From assembly GCA_013002025.1 (NCBI GenBank), contig JABDKW010000014.1, positions 62,001 to 126,000 on the forward strand: a stretch of 64,000 nucleotides of DNA. The letters are read 5' to 3'. Source of the DNA: Gammaproteobacteria bacterium (GTDB lineage Bacteria > Pseudomonadota > Gammaproteobacteria > Arenicellales > Arenicellaceae). The notes under the pieces are model-generated. The model was not told the origin of the DNA and ran no database searches. It worked only from the letters and a program-made list of their open reading frames with translations. The translations under genes and the position numbers were made by a program. Positions 37,937 through 47,896 of this stretch are shown in pieces (positions within the stretch are counted from its first letter, which is position 1; each line of letters opens with the position of its first letter).

Positions 37937-38033
37937 TTGGATTCCACAGAGGTCGTTTAGACCATGATTTTAAGTTATGGCAAAACTAATTGAAATCGCT
38001 ATTAGTTATATTGTTATTATCTGAAATGTCTGC

Positions 38034-39680
38034 TCAGACCCATTCATGGATTGGCGCATGGCCAACAAAATTGTTTGGCGTTAATATCGTGTCGCTGGCG
38101 AACTCGCTGGTTTGCGGGTAGTCGATTGTGTAGTGCAGGCCGCGACTTTCTTTGCGGGTTAGGGCGCACTCAATGGTCAGTTCGGCCACAGTAGCCAGAT
38201 TGCGTAATTCAATCAGGTCATTATTGACCTTGAAGTTGCCATAGTACTCGATGATTTCCTCCTGCAATAGCTGCACCCGGTTGTGCGCGCGCTGCAGGCG
38301 TTTGTTGGTGCGTACGATACCGACGTAATCCCACATAAAGCGGCGCAATTCGTCCCAGTTATGTGACACCACGATGCGTTCGTCTGGATTGGATACCTGG
38401 CTTTCATCCCAATCGGGTAGTGACGGCAGTTCCGAACTGTTACGAGCCAAGCGATCACGAATATCATCGGCGGCGGACTCGGCGATAACCAGACACTCCA
38501 ATAGTGAATTGCTGGCCAGGCGGTTGGCGCCATGCAAGCCCGTGCAACTGCTCTCACCCACCGCATATAAGCGCTTTAGATCGGTGCGCCCCTGCAAGTC
38601 CGTTAGTACGCCCCCACAGGTGTAATGGGCGGCCGGTACCACTGGCACTGGTTGGCTGGTCAGGTCGTAACCATATTTGTCGCAATTGGCGGCGATATTG
38701 GGGAAATGATCGAGTATGAAGTCTTTGGGTTTATGGCTGATATCCAGATACACGGAGTCAAAACCACCCCGTTTCATCTCATAGTCGATGGCCCGCGCCA
38801 CAATGTCGCGTGGCGCCAGCTCCGCCTGAGCGTGGTGATCGTCCATAAAGCGTTCGCCATCGGGCAGACGTAATAAGCCGCCTTCACCGCGCACCGCTTC
38901 AGAGATGAGTGACCCCTTGGCGTAGGGGTGATACAGACAGGTCGGGTGAAACTGAACAAACTCCATATTGGCGATGCGGCATCCGGCTCGCCAGGCCATG
39001 GCGATTCCGTCCCCGGTAGAGGTGTCTGGATTGGTGGTATAGAGATAGGCCTTGGAGGCGCCGCCGGTGGATAAAACCACAGCCTGAGAGGCAAAGGTCT
39101 TAACCTCATTTCGTTCAATGTCGAGTGCGTATGCTCCGTAGCATCGCGCAGGGTCGGTGCGATTAAGCTTTTGTGAGGTAATTAAATCAATTGCGATGTG
39201 GTTTTCCAGAATGGTCACATTTGGCTGGGCGCGGACATGCTGCTCCAGTGTGGTTTCCACCTCGCGCCCGGTGGCATCTTTAGCATGGATAACACGGCGA
39301 TGCGAGTGGCCTCCCTCACGCGTCAGGTGATAATCACTATCAACGCCGTCGTATTCGGCGCCGTCCTCCAGAGTGAATCGCACGCCTTTATCGATCAGCC
39401 ACTGAATGGCGCGCGGGGCGCCTTCGATTACTTTGCGTACGGCCGAATCTTTGCACAGGCCGGCACCGGAAACATGGGTGTCCTGAACATGCGCATCAAA
39501 GTTGTCATCCGAATCCAGTACCGCAGCAATACCGCCCTGAGCGTACAGGCTGGAGCCTTCGGTCAGCTCAGACTTGGATAATACGATGATATTAAGGTCA
39601 TCGTCAGCCAGGCGCAGCGCCAGGCTTAATCCTGCGGCGCCACCGCCAATTATCAGCACATCACAGTGGTTATTGTTCAT
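38034..39680 (-). CDS. nadB: L-aspartate oxidase
   Basis: The 548-residue flavoenzyme oxidises L-aspartate to iminoaspartate, the first step of de novo NAD synthesis. The FAD-binding motif is [16 protein letters not shown] near the N-terminus. The active-site texts are [28 protein letters not shown] and AHYTCGGV, and the [15 protein letters not shown] region precedes the helical C-terminal domain. ATG 39680 matches the family; the frame is open to 39770. nadA and nadC are not in the window. The gene is divergent from lepA rather than from rpoE as in many relatives. Confidence 0.96.
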   Translation of the reverse strand: MNNNHCDVLIIGGGAAGLSLALRLADDDLNIIVLSKSELTEGSSLYAQGGIAAVLDSDDNFDAHVQDTHVSGAGLCKDSAVRKVIEGAPRAIQWLIDKGVRFTLEDGAEYDGVDSDYHLTREGGHSHRRVIHAKDATGREVETTLEQHVRAQPNVTILENHIAIDLITSQKLNRTDPARCYGAYALDIERNEVKTFASQAVVLSTGGASKAYLYTTNPDTSTGDGIAMAWRAGCRIANMEFVQFHPTCLYHPYAKGSLISEAVRGEGGLLRLPDGERFMDDHHAQAELAPRDIVARAIDYEMKRGGFDSVYLDISHKPKDFILDHFPNIAANCDKYGYDLTSQPVPVVPAAHYTCGGVLTDLQGRTDLKRLYAVGESSCTGLHGANRLASNSLLECLVIAESAADDIRDRLARNSSELPSLPDWDESQVSNPDERIVVSHNWDELRRFMWDYVGIVRTNKRLQRAHNRVQLLQEEIIEYYGNFKVNNDLIELRNLATVAELTIECALTRKESRGLHYTIDYPQTSEFASDTILTPNNFVGHAPIHEWV

Positions 39681-39757
39681 ATTCGGGTTGGCTGGCGAAA
39701 AGGATTGCAAATTATAGCCTAAGCGGTTGAGTTTATTCGCTTTAGCGCCGAGATTAT

Positions 39758-39844
39758 TTACGCAAGCCAAGGCGCTTTTGATAGAATACGGCCGCCGCTA
39801 CGGTGCAGGTCGGCGGGCAGTGAGCACACCAATTGCCTGACCAA
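39758..39844 (-). CDS. possible 28-codon leader ORF upstream of nadB
   Basis: On the minus strand a near-consensus Shine-Dalgarno AAAGGAGGT is followed six bases after AGGAGG by TTG at 39844-39842. That frame runs 28 codons ([18 protein letters not shown]...) to TAA at 39760-39758, 78 bases before the nadB ATG. No ribosome site as strong precedes nadB. It could be a regulatory leader peptide or a chance ORF downstream of a real but misplaced motif. Confidence 0.3.
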   Translation of the reverse strand: MVRQLVCSLPADLHRSGGRILSKAPWLA

Positions 39845-39956
39845 TGGTGACCTCCTTTAATTGCTAATTGCTGGTTATCACTTCCACCTAACACCTTTCT
39901 AAGCCGTTCTTCAAAAAAACTCTACACCAACCGCTATATTGCACGTAACCAAACCC

Positions 39957-41759
39957 ATGTCGCACGATATTTCTAAGATTCGCAATTTTTCGATAATTGC
40001 GCATATTGATCATGGCAAGTCGACATTGGCGGACAGATTTATTCACGTATGTGGCGGTCTGACTGACCGCGAAATGGAAGAGCAGGTGCTCGACTCTATG
40101 GATATAGAGCGTGAGCGCGGCATTACCATTAAAGCGCAGAGCGTCGCGCTCAAATATCAGGCCAGTGATGGTGAAACCTATCATCTGAATATGATTGATA
40201 CACCCGGCCATGTTGATTTTTCCTATGAGGTATCGCGTTCCTTAACCGCCTGTGAGGGCGCATTGCTGGTGGTGGATGCTTCTCAAGGCGTCGAAGCCCA
40301 GACGGTGGCCAATTGCTACACGGCGGTAGACCTGGGGCTGGAAGTGTTGCCGGTATTGAATAAGATCGACCTGCCGGCCGCTGACACTGACCGTGTCGCC
40401 GCAGAGATTGAAGATGTGGTGGGGATTGATTGTTCCGGGGCGCTGCATGTGAGTGCCAAAAACGGTATCGGCATCGAGGCGCTGCTGGAGCAGATTGTAG
40501 CGGAGCTGCCGCCACCAACGGGCGACCCGCAGTTACCACTATCGGCACTGATCATGGATTCCTGGTTTGACAATTATCTGGGTACCGTGTCATTGATTCG
40601 CGTGGTGCAGGGCGCCATTCGCAAGGGCGACCGCATCAAGATGATGTCTACCGGAATCGATTACAATGTAGAGGACCTTGGAATTTTTACACCCAAGCGA
40701 TCGCCCAAGCCAGAACTGTTAGCCGGCGAGGTTGGCTATTTAATATCCGGTGTTAAAGATATTACCGGAGCACGGGTCGGTGACACGGTGACGCTGGCGA
40801 AGGGGGGTGTGGCAAAGCCTTTGGCGGGTTTTCAGGAGGTGCAACCAAGGGTGTTCGCCGGTTTGTACCCGATTAACCCGGCTGATTATGATTCCTTTCG
40901 CGATGCGCTCGGTAAACTCTGTTTGAATGACGCCTCGTTAAAGTATGAGCCGGAAGTATCAGATGCCTTGGGTTTAGGGTTCCGCTGCGGCTTTCTTGGC
41001 ATGTTGCACATGGAAATTATTCAGGAACGCCTGGAGCGTGAGTATGATATGGATCTCATTACCACGGCGCCAACCGTGGTTTATGAAGTTGAAATGAAAA
41101 ACGGTGAACTGCTCACCATCGACAATCCCTCGGCACTGCCGGACCTGTCCAAAATTGAACAAATCCGTGAACCGATCATCACCGCAAATATGCTGATGCC
41201 GGAAGAATACATCGGCGCGGTAATGACTTTATGCATCGAGAAGCGCGGCCAGCAGAAAAATATTCAATACCTCGGTCGCCAGGTCATGCTGCATTTTGAA
41301 TTACCACTTAATGAAGTGGTAATGGACTTTTTTGATCGATTAAAATCCGTCAGCCGAGGCTACGCCTCGCTGGATTACGAGATTAAGGAGTATCGCCCCA
41401 GTGATATGGTCAAGGTGGATGTATTAATTAATGGTGATGCTGTTGATCCGCTGGCTATTTTGGTGCATCGTGAGCAGTCGATTTATCGCGGCCGTGAATT
41501 GGTAAAGCGCATGCGCGAATTGATTCCGCGACAAATGTTTGATGTTGCTATCCAGGCGGCCATTGGTTCCAAGGTTATTGCGCGGGAAACTGTCAAGGCC
41601 TTGCGTAAGAACGTAACCGCCAAATGTTATGGTGGGGATATAAGCCGTAAACGTAAACTGTTGGAAAAACAAAAAGAAGGCAAGAAACGAATGAAGCAGA
41701 TAGGCTCAGTTGAAATACCGCAGGAAGCATTTTTGGCTGTTCTGAAGAAGGGCGATTAA
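39957..41759 (+). CDS. lepA: elongation factor 4 (LepA)
   Basis: The 600-residue translational GTPase has G1 AHIDHGKST (15-23), G3 DTPGHVDF, G4 NKID, EF-G-like domains II, III and V, and the LepA-specific C-terminal domain ([20 protein letters not shown]). It acts on ribosomes, probably during initiation or biogenesis. ATG 39957 is the family start; the frame extends six codons to a TTG. No clear Shine-Dalgarno. It heads the lepA-lepB-DUF4845-rnc-era-recO-pdxJ series. Confidence 0.97.
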   Translation: MSHDISKIRNFSIIAHIDHGKSTLADRFIHVCGGLTDREMEEQVLDSMDIERERGITIKAQSVALKYQASDGETYHLNMIDTPGHVDFSYEVSRSLTACEGALLVVDASQGVEAQTVANCYTAVDLGLEVLPVLNKIDLPAADTDRVAAEIEDVVGIDCSGALHVSAKNGIGIEALLEQIVAELPPPTGDPQLPLSALIMDSWFDNYLGTVSLIRVVQGAIRKGDRIKMMSTGIDYNVEDLGIFTPKRSPKPELLAGEVGYLISGVKDITGARVGDTVTLAKGGVAKPLAGFQEVQPRVFAGLYPINPADYDSFRDALGKLCLNDASLKYEPEVSDALGLGFRCGFLGMLHMEIIQERLEREYDMDLITTAPTVVYEVEMKNGELLTIDNPSALPDLSKIEQIREPIITANMLMPEEYIGAVMTLCIEKRGQQKNIQYLGRQVMLHFELPLNEVVMDFFDRLKSVSRGYASLDYEIKEYRPSDMVKVDVLINGDAVDPLAILVHREQSIYRGRELVKRMRELIPRQMFDVAIQAAIGSKVIARETVKALRKNVTAKCYGGDISRKRKLLEKQKEGKKRMKQIGSVEIPQEAFLAVLKKGD

Positions 41760-41796
41760 AACCTGCATCGGCATCGATTCGTGGAGATGAGTGGTA

Positions 41797-42615
41797 ATGT
41801 TTGAGATTATTTTGTTCAGCCTGGTAGCGCTGTGTGCGGCGATTATTTTGGCCTGCAAATATGTGGTGAAAGCGGTGCCGCAAGAAGGTGGTGAGTTAAG
41901 CTACCTTGCAGAGCACTCTGTTGAACCCTGGTATCTGGACTACGCCAGGTCCTTTTTCCCCGTGTTATTAATTGTGTTTTTGTTGCGCGGATTTATTGCA
42001 GAGCCGTTTCGAATTCCGTCCGGGTCCATGCTGCCGACCCTGAAAGTCGGGGATTTTATTCTCGTTAATAAGTACGCCTACGGCGTGCGCTTACCTATTT
42101 TGCACAACAAAGTCCTGGATGTAGAGCAGCCAGCGCGCGGCGACATTATGGTATTCCGCTACCCGCGGGATAATCAGACGCATTACATTAAACGCGTGAT
42201 TGGTTTGCCGGGTGACATTATCGAGTATCGCGACAAACAACTGATTATTAATGGCGAGATCATGCCGCGCGACCCCGCGGGCAGTTACATTCCGTTTTCC
42301 GAGAAGGGACGCGAGCGCGAAAGTCTGCGTTTTACTCAGACTGTGCGCACCGGTGGGCCGGAATCCGCACAGGTTAGATTTTCAATATTGCTGGATAATT
42401 TCCGCCGTGAACGACCATTGCAGATTCGGGTGCCCGAAGGTCACTACTTTATGATGGGCGACAACCGGGACAACAGTATGGACAGTCGCAGTTGGGGCTT
42501 TGTTCCCCACCAGAACATCGTTGGGAAGGCCTTTTTTGTGTGGTTTCACTGGAATAGTCACAGCGGTGGTGGCATCGACCTTTCCCGCATTGGCGCGCAA
42601 GTAACTGCGCATTGA
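41797..42615 (+). CDS. lepB: signal peptidase I
   Basis: The 272-residue inner-membrane protease removes signal peptides from exported proteins. Catalytic Ser77 is in IPSGSMLPTL, and Lys132 is in HYIKRVIGLPGD. The box-E text GDNRDNSMDSRSWGFVP is present. Two N-terminal helices (about 3-22 and 53-68) give the standard topology. ATG 41797 is supported by GGAGATGA ten bases upstream; GTG 41791 is an alternative. It lies 37 bases after lepA. Confidence 0.97.
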   Translation: MFEIILFSLVALCAAIILACKYVVKAVPQEGGELSYLAEHSVEPWYLDYARSFFPVLLIVFLLRGFIAEPFRIPSGSMLPTLKVGDFILVNKYAYGVRLPILHNKVLDVEQPARGDIMVFRYPRDNQTHYIKRVIGLPGDIIEYRDKQLIINGEIMPRDPAGSYIPFSEKGRERESLRFTQTVRTGGPESAQVRFSILLDNFRRERPLQIRVPEGHYFMMGDNRDNSMDSRSWGFVPHQNIVGKAFFVWFHWNSHSGGGIDLSRIGAQVTAH

Positions 42616-42747
42616 GGCTGGTTCCGCGCGCCTGATAGGCCAGTACAGCGAGCGTTATCGATTTCTCGTTAATACCAAAAATAGTGTAAGGTTATACGTG
42701 CTAACTACGACGTCTGGCTAAATGAAAAGATTCTGGGTATCAATAAG

Positions 42748-43152
42748 ATGCGTAACATAAAACAAAACTCCTTCGCCTCGATCCATCGGCAGCGCGGCTG
42801 GACGTTCTGGAGCCTTAGCTTCGTTGGTGGCGTGGTCATACTGTTTGCTTATATTGGGATGCAATTGGTGCCGGTCTATATTGCCAACAACAATATAATT
42901 AATGCGATGGAGCGCAGCATGGATGATGCCGACCTGAGAAAAATTGGCCGTGCCTTTATTATCCGCAAAATGAAAGCGCAGCTATATTTGGATGGCACTT
43001 ACGATATTTTGGATTATAAAAAGGAATTGAGGGTGCGCCGCTCGAAAACCAAAATGATTCTTGAGACCAAATATGAACGCGAGGTGCCTCTGTTCTTCAA
43101 TGTCGCTTTAATAGTGCGGTTTGACAATAATGTCGAGCGCAATCTGAATTAA
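42748..43152 (+). CDS. DUF4845 membrane protein
   Basis: The 134-residue protein starts with a cytoplasmic segment containing the family-like QRGWTFWSL, followed by one helix (about 22-42) and an outer domain with 'I.N.M......D...I...F' and 'Y....F..N..L...F', as in DUF4845. This family sits between lepB and rnc in many Gammaproteobacteria. The function is unknown. The gap before it (132 bases) may hold a promoter, but none is clear. Confidence 0.85.
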   Translation: MRNIKQNSFASIHRQRGWTFWSLSFVGGVVILFAYIGMQLVPVYIANNNIINAMERSMDDADLRKIGRAFIIRKMKAQLYLDGTYDILDYKKELRVRRSKTKMILETKYEREVPLFFNVALIVRFDNNVERNLN

Positions 43153-43249
43153 CTCTGGTTGCCACTTCTGGCCGTCACATACAGGTGCTTGCCGACGCTG
43201 GTGCCCATCAATGTAAGACAGTCGCACACCTATACCTGGAAAAATTTTG

Positions 43250-43951
43250 ATGCTTGATAAACAGGCCAAGCTCGGTCGCACCATAGGTTACGACTTTTCT
43301 GATGAGGCGCTGCTCGACCGCGCCCTGACTCATCGCAGTAAGGGCGCAAAAAACTATGAGCGTCTGGAGTTTTTGGGTGACAGCATTCTTGGTTTCGTGG
43401 TCGCTGAGTGGTTGTATCAATCCTACCCCGAATTAAGCGAGGGCAAACTAAGCCGGATGCGCGCCAGTCTGGTGCGCAAAGAAACGCTGGCGCTCGTTGC
43501 GCGTGAGTTAGATCTGTCTAACCATCTGCGACTGGGCGAAGGTGAACTTAAAAGTGGTGGGTTTAATCGGGACTCTATCCTCAGCGATGTGGTGGAAAGT
43601 CTGATCGGAGCTATGTATCTGGATGGTGGATTGTCGCCGACGCGAGAATTTATTTTGCACCGCTGGCAGCCGCATTTCGATGCCATCGAGCAGACTAAAA
43701 GTTTTAAAGACCCTAAAAGCCGATTGCAGGAAACTATGCAAAAACAAAGTCTCAGTTTGCCGGAGTATGAGATTGTCGCGACCAGCGGTGAGCAACACGA
43801 GCAGATATTTACCGTGCGATGTGCACTCGCTGACCTCGGCTTACAGGAATTGGCCACGGCCGGCTCACGCCGCGCCGCTGAGCAAGCGGCGGCAGAGAGC
43901 CTGCTGAGTAAACTGCCTGACCACTATGGCAAGAGCGGTAAATCTCGATGA
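43250..43951 (+). CDS. rnc: ribonuclease III
   Basis: The 233-residue enzyme cleaves double-stranded RNA, including the rRNA precursor. The catalytic domain carries the signature YERLEFLGDSILG and the second acidic cluster DVVESLIGAMYLDGG. The C-terminal double-stranded-RNA-binding domain includes DPKSRLQETMQ and 'GSRRAAEQAAAESLL'. ATG 43250 is preferred over the overlapping TTG 43247. The stop overlaps era by four bases. Confidence 0.97.
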   Translation: MLDKQAKLGRTIGYDFSDEALLDRALTHRSKGAKNYERLEFLGDSILGFVVAEWLYQSYPELSEGKLSRMRASLVRKETLALVARELDLSNHLRLGEGELKSGGFNRDSILSDVVESLIGAMYLDGGLSPTREFILHRWQPHFDAIEQTKSFKDPKSRLQETMQKQSLSLPEYEIVATSGEQHEQIFTVRCALADLGLQELATAGSRRAAEQAAAESLLSKLPDHYGKSGKSR

Positions 43952-44886
43952 GCGATGTTGAATTTAAGTTTGGTTTTGTCACGGTAATCGGGAAACCCAA
44001 TGTCGGTAAGTCGACTCTGATAAATCGGGTGATCGGGCAAAAAATAAGTATTACGTCGCATCGACCGCAAACCACCCGTCATAGAATTCTGGGGATTCAT
44101 TCAGAGGCTAACAGCCAGATGGTGTTTGTCGATACACCCGGAATTCACTCGCTGCGTAAGAAGTCCAATCGGCGAGCCATTAATAAGGTGATTAATAAGA
44201 CTGCCATTGGCAGCATTGAGGGCGTTGACGTTGTATGTTTGATGATCACTGCGCATGGCTGGTCCGAAGCCGACCTGCATGTGCTGAGTGCTCTTAAAAG
44301 TGCGGTTGGCGAGCGTAGGAGTCCAGTCATCTTGCTTATTAACAAGATTGATCAATTGAATTCCGTGAATGATGTATTGCCCTTGATTGCGGAATCCTCT
44401 GGGCTCTACGAATTTTCTGAAATCGTACCGATCACCGCGACAGCCGCCAAGGCCGATGAGCATGTCTCGCACCTGTTAGATGTATTGCGCGAATATTTGC
44501 CGGCCCAGCCAGCGGGCTTCGACGAGGATCAGATCACTGATCGTAGCTTTCGCTTTCTGGTGAGCGAGTTGATCCGAGAACAATTATTTCGGCGGTTGGG
44601 CGACGAATTACCCTATGCGACGGCAGTTGAAGTCAGTCAATTTAAGCAGGAATCGGCGGGTTACCACATAAGTGCCGATATCTGGGTGGAAAAGGACAGC
44701 CACAAAGCCATGGTGATAGGCAAGGGCGGTGAGGCATTGAAGAAAATTGGTTCGGCCGCGCGCAAGAACTGCGAAGCCCTGTTGGAACAGAAAGTGTATA
44801 TGGAGTTGTGGGTCAAGGTGCGCAGTGGTTGGTCTGACAATGCCAGGGATCTTTATAGTCTGGGATACGACGAAGATTTGAGTTGA
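43948..44886 (+). CDS. era: GTPase Era
   Basis: The 312-residue protein matures the 30S subunit by binding the 3' end of 16S rRNA. G1 is GKPNVGKS (15-22), G3 DTPGIH, G4 NKID. The switch text ITSHRPQTTRHRILGI is the Era signature. The C-terminal KH domain has VEKDSHKAMVIGKGGEALKKIG. It is coupled to rnc and followed after seven bases by recO. Confidence 0.97.
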   Translation: MSDVEFKFGFVTVIGKPNVGKSTLINRVIGQKISITSHRPQTTRHRILGIHSEANSQMVFVDTPGIHSLRKKSNRRAINKVINKTAIGSIEGVDVVCLMITAHGWSEADLHVLSALKSAVGERRSPVILLINKIDQLNSVNDVLPLIAESSGLYEFSEIVPITATAAKADEHVSHLLDVLREYLPAQPAGFDEDQITDRSFRFLVSELIREQLFRRLGDELPYATAVEVSQFKQESAGYHISADIWVEKDSHKAMVIGKGGEALKKIGSAARKNCEALLEQKVYMELWVKVRSGWSDNARDLYSLGYDEDLS

Positions 44887-44893
44887 GCGCACT

Positions 44894-45643
44894 GTGAGGG
44901 TTCACCAGCAACCGGCCTATGTGCTGCTCAATCGTCCCTATAGTGAAAGCAGTTTTATCGTTGAAGTATTCAGCCGGGACTACGGTCGTCTGGCATTGAT
45001 GGCCAAGGGGGCTCGACGCCTTAAGTCCAGGTACAAAGGTGTATTGCAACCCTTTCAACCGACCTTGATAAGTTGGACTGGGAAGGGTGAATTACCCACC
45101 CTGACCTCGGCCGAAGTTGACCTGACTCACTATCGCTTTAATTTGCATGAGCTGCGCGGCGACGCGTTAGTGTGCGGATTTTATGTCAACGAACTGCTGG
45201 TCAATTTACTGCACCGCCACGACCCGCACGCGGCGCTGTTTGATCAATACCGACAAACAATATCGAGGCTGGCAAATGATCAACATGAGGGACATGAAGC
45301 AGACCTGTACGGTCGTTGTTTGCGTGAATTTGAGACCCGCATTATCAAAGAAGCCGGCTATGCGGTGAACTTTGAATTCGAATCTGATGGGAAAACGCCG
45401 ATTCACGCAGACCGCGTATATCTGTTCACACCCGGCGCAGGTTTTAGCGCCGCCAGCGGAGCACCGGCCAACGCCATCTCTGGCCGTATCATTCGCGCGG
45501 CGCACGGCGACGCTGCAGATCAGACCCCCCTGAATGCCAGCGAGCTGTCGCAGAGCAAACACCTGATGCGTGATATATTAAATCAAACACTGGGTTACAA
45601 AGCAGTTACCAGCCGCGAACTGTTTTTTCCACGCCAACGATAG
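44894..45643 (+). CDS. recO: DNA repair protein RecO
   Basis: The 249-residue protein starts at GTG 44894 with an OB-fold ('AYVLLNRPYSESSFIVEVFSRDYGRLALMAKGARR') and a helical C-terminal domain with 'YGRCLREFETRIIKEAGYAV'. RecO helps load RecA on SSB-coated gaps with RecR. The zinc-binding Cys seen in some RecO proteins is not evident, as usual in gammaproteobacteria. Position between era and pdxJ is conserved. Confidence 0.94.
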   Translation: MRVHQQPAYVLLNRPYSESSFIVEVFSRDYGRLALMAKGARRLKSRYKGVLQPFQPTLISWTGKGELPTLTSAEVDLTHYRFNLHELRGDALVCGFYVNELLVNLLHRHDPHAALFDQYRQTISRLANDQHEGHEADLYGRCLREFETRIIKEAGYAVNFEFESDGKTPIHADRVYLFTPGAGFSAASGAPANAISGRIIRAAHGDAADQTPLNASELSQSKHLMRDILNQTLGYKAVTSRELFFPRQR

Positions 45644-45654
45644 CCACCGGAATC

Positions 45655-46428
45655 ATGAGCGATCATCAACCAATCCAATTGGGCGTTAATGTCGACCACG
45701 TTGCCACCCTGCGTCAGGCACGCGGGGTAAGTTACCCTGATCCTTTGCAGGCTGCCGATATTGCGCGCCTGGGTGGAGCGGATAGCGTTACCGTGCATCT
45801 GCGGGAAGATCGACGACATATTCAGGACCATGACGTGTATCGAATTCGCCAGCAGGTGAAGCTGCCCATGAATCTGGAAATGGCCGCCACCACAGAGATG
45901 TTGGAGATTGCGTTACAAGTCGCGCCCGCGGAATGTTGTCTGGTCCCCGAAAAACGCGCCGAATTGACCACCGAGGGTGGGCTGGATGTGGTTGCCCAGC
46001 AAGCCGTACTGGTTGAGTTTATTGGTGAACTGCGCGCCGCGGGTATCCGGGTGTCTTTGTTTATTGACCCGGATGCGGCGCAAATTGAAGCCAGCCATGC
46101 CATAGGTGCGGATATTGTTGAATTGCACACAGGCTGCTATGCCGAGTGTGGTATAGAGCCGCCTGAACAGTTGACCATCGAATTTAATCGCCTACGCGAC
46201 GGTGCCCGCGTTGCGCATGCGCTGGGTCTGCAGGTGAACGCCGGCCATGGATTGCATTACCAGAATGTGGCGGCCATTGCCGCGTTGCCAGAGATAGTCT
46301 GTTTAAATATTGGCCATTCAATCGTCAGCCGCGCGGTACTAACTGGCTTTCACGAGGCGGTGTTTACAATGAAAAAAGAAATGATTGATGCGCGCCTTAC
46401 CGCGGAGGCGCTTTCCGCATCCGAGTAG
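45655..46428 (+). CDS. pdxJ: pyridoxine 5'-phosphate synthase
   Basis: The 257-residue TIM-barrel enzyme joins 1-deoxyxylulose 5-phosphate and 3-amino-2-oxopropyl phosphate into pyridoxine 5'-phosphate. The family texts LGVNVDHVATLRQARG, VHLREDRRHI, NLEMAATTEM, CLVPEKRAELTTEGGLDV, HTGCYA and 'NAGHGLHYQNV' all appear. It is the last gene of the lepA series here; acpS, which often follows, is absent, and a transglycosylase gene lies convergent instead. Confidence 0.97.
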   Translation: MSDHQPIQLGVNVDHVATLRQARGVSYPDPLQAADIARLGGADSVTVHLREDRRHIQDHDVYRIRQQVKLPMNLEMAATTEMLEIALQVAPAECCLVPEKRAELTTEGGLDVVAQQAVLVEFIGELRAAGIRVSLFIDPDAAQIEASHAIGADIVELHTGCYAECGIEPPEQLTIEFNRLRDGARVAHALGLQVNAGHGLHYQNVAAIAALPEIVCLNIGHSIVSRAVLTGFHEAVFTMKKEMIDARLTAEALSASE

Positions 46429-46492
46429 CGTAGCGCCTGCCTGGCGGGGCGCCCAAGTAGTGCCGTTTTGTCCCGTAACTTGTTAAAGCCGA

Positions 46493-47170
46493 TTAAATTT
46501 CCTTGCTGTAGAGGCGATACAACTTCATCACTTTTTTAATATAGGATTCGGTTTCATCATAAGGGGGCACACCATCGTACTTGCTGACCGCCCCCTCACC
46601 GGCATTGTAGGCCGCCAAAGATAGGGTCTTGTCTTTGTTATAGCGATCCATCAGGTCACGAACATGCTGCACGCCGGCTTCTATGTTGCGCTGGGGGTTA
46701 AACTGATCCTGACGCAATTGATAGTTGGCCGCGGTGGCCGGCATCAATTGCATTAAGCCCATGGCCCCGGCATGTGACACGGCGTAGCGATCAAAGGCGG
46801 ATTCAACATGAATCATGGCCTTGATAAATGATGGCTCCAGATCATATTTCAGCGACAGGTTAACGATCAGGGCATCGTATTGTGACTTTATCGGAGTTGC
46901 GTGATAGGGTGCGTTTTGGGTGGCGCCTGAACGATACGGCTTGGTGGAATAACTGTTCTTCAACCGATAACCTTTTTTACGGTACCTGATGTCGGTGATA
47001 AGTTTGCTGCCGTCCGGCAATTCATACACGTAGACTCGCGCCGCAGCGGAATTTATCACCGCTGGGTTGAATTGCAGGCCGAGCAACAGCGCGACAGTGG
47101 TCAAGCAGTTGATTGACAATGCTCTCAAGGAGTGCGGTAGTTTCCGAAGTAATGGGGCGAATTGTTTCAC
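46493..47170 (-). CDS. lytic transglycosylase (SLT domain) with DUF4124-like N-terminus
   Basis: The 225-residue protein has an N-terminal hydrophobic segment (about 17-45, signal peptide or anchor) and a short DUF4124-like piece (VYVYELPDGSKLITD). The family 1 transglycosylase domain has catalytic E123 in IHVESAFDRYA, then GAMGLMQLMPATA and LAAYNAGEGAV. It should cleave peptidoglycan in the periplasm to anhydro-muropeptides. The specific physiological role is unknown. It is convergent with pdxJ and divergent from yajQ. Confidence 0.9.
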   Translation of the reverse strand: MKQFAPLLRKLPHSLRALSINCLTTVALLLGLQFNPAVINSAAARVYVYELPDGSKLITDIRYRKKGYRLKNSYSTKPYRSGATQNAPYHATPIKSQYDALIVNLSLKYDLEPSFIKAMIHVESAFDRYAVSHAGAMGLMQLMPATAANYQLRQDQFNPQRNIEAGVQHVRDLMDRYNKDKTLSLAAYNAGEGAVSKYDGVPPYDETESYIKKVMKLYRLYSKEI

Positions 47171-47238
47171 GGTCTTGATAGGCAGTGCGTCACTCTTAAG
47201 GCTAAACTCAAAATGTCTTGGCTCTAGAATTCAGATTT

Positions 47239-47306
47239 TAACCTATTTTCAAGCCAAGTTTGAAAAATTACTGTAAAATTCAATGCTAACCCTTTGAATA
47301 GGTTAG
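47239..47306. promoter_or_regulatory. repeated TAACC/GGTTA elements in the slt/yajQ divergent region
   Basis: TAACCTATT (47239-47247) is inverted as AATAGGTTA (47297-47305). A third half-site, TAACC, is at 47287-47291 and forms CTAACC...GGTTAG with the last. The AT-rich 165-base divergent gap between the transglycosylase and yajQ should hold both promoters. The repeats may be operator half-sites. Confidence 0.3.
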
Positions 47307-47335
47307 ATTAAAAACCATATTTGTTGTAATTAATT

Positions 47336-47821
47336 ATGCCATCATTTGACGTAGTCTCCGAAATTGATAAACCGGAATTAAGTAACTCCGTACATCAAGC
47401 CAATAAAGAATTAAGCACCCGATTTGACTTTAAAGGCTCTGACGCGCGCGTGGAGCAAGGCGAAAAACAGCTTACGGTGTACGCCGATAACGACTTTCAG
47501 GTCAAACAGGCGGTCGATATTTTATGCGGTAAGCTGGCTAAACGAGGTATTGACCTGGCTTGCCTGAACTACCGTGAGATTGAAGAAATCGGCGGCGGCA
47601 AAGCGCGACAGGTCATTGAATTACAAGAAGGCATTAACTCGGAATTAGGCCGCAAGTTAGTGCAGCAGATTAAACAGCAAAAGCTCAAAGTACAAACGGC
47701 TATCCAGGGTGAACAATTGCGGGTTAGCGGTAAAAAACGTGATGACCTGCAAGCTGTTATGGCGTTTCTGCGCGAGTCTGACTCTGGCATACCATTGCAA
47801 TTTAATAATTTTCGGGATTAA
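47336..47821 (+). CDS. yajQ: YajQ-family nucleotide-binding protein
   Basis: The 161-residue protein starts MPSFDVVSEIDKPELSNSV and has 'STRFDFKGSDA', 'KLAKRGIDL' and KVQTAIQGEQLRVSGKKRDDLQ, covering the entire YajQ family pattern of two RNP-like folds. Family members bind nucleotides; in Xanthomonas a homolog is reported to bind cyclic di-GMP. The role here is unknown. It is monocistronic by spacing, with an AT-rich upstream region. Confidence 0.94.
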   Translation: MPSFDVVSEIDKPELSNSVHQANKELSTRFDFKGSDARVEQGEKQLTVYADNDFQVKQAVDILCGKLAKRGIDLACLNYREIEEIGGGKARQVIELQEGINSELGRKLVQQIKQQKLKVQTAIQGEQLRVSGKKRDDLQAVMAFLRESDSGIPLQFNNFRD

Positions 47822-47896
47822 CCCCTCAACTTCTGCGAGACTCGCCGTGATCGACATCGACCCATCAGCACAGCACTTCACCACGAGACCTAAATC

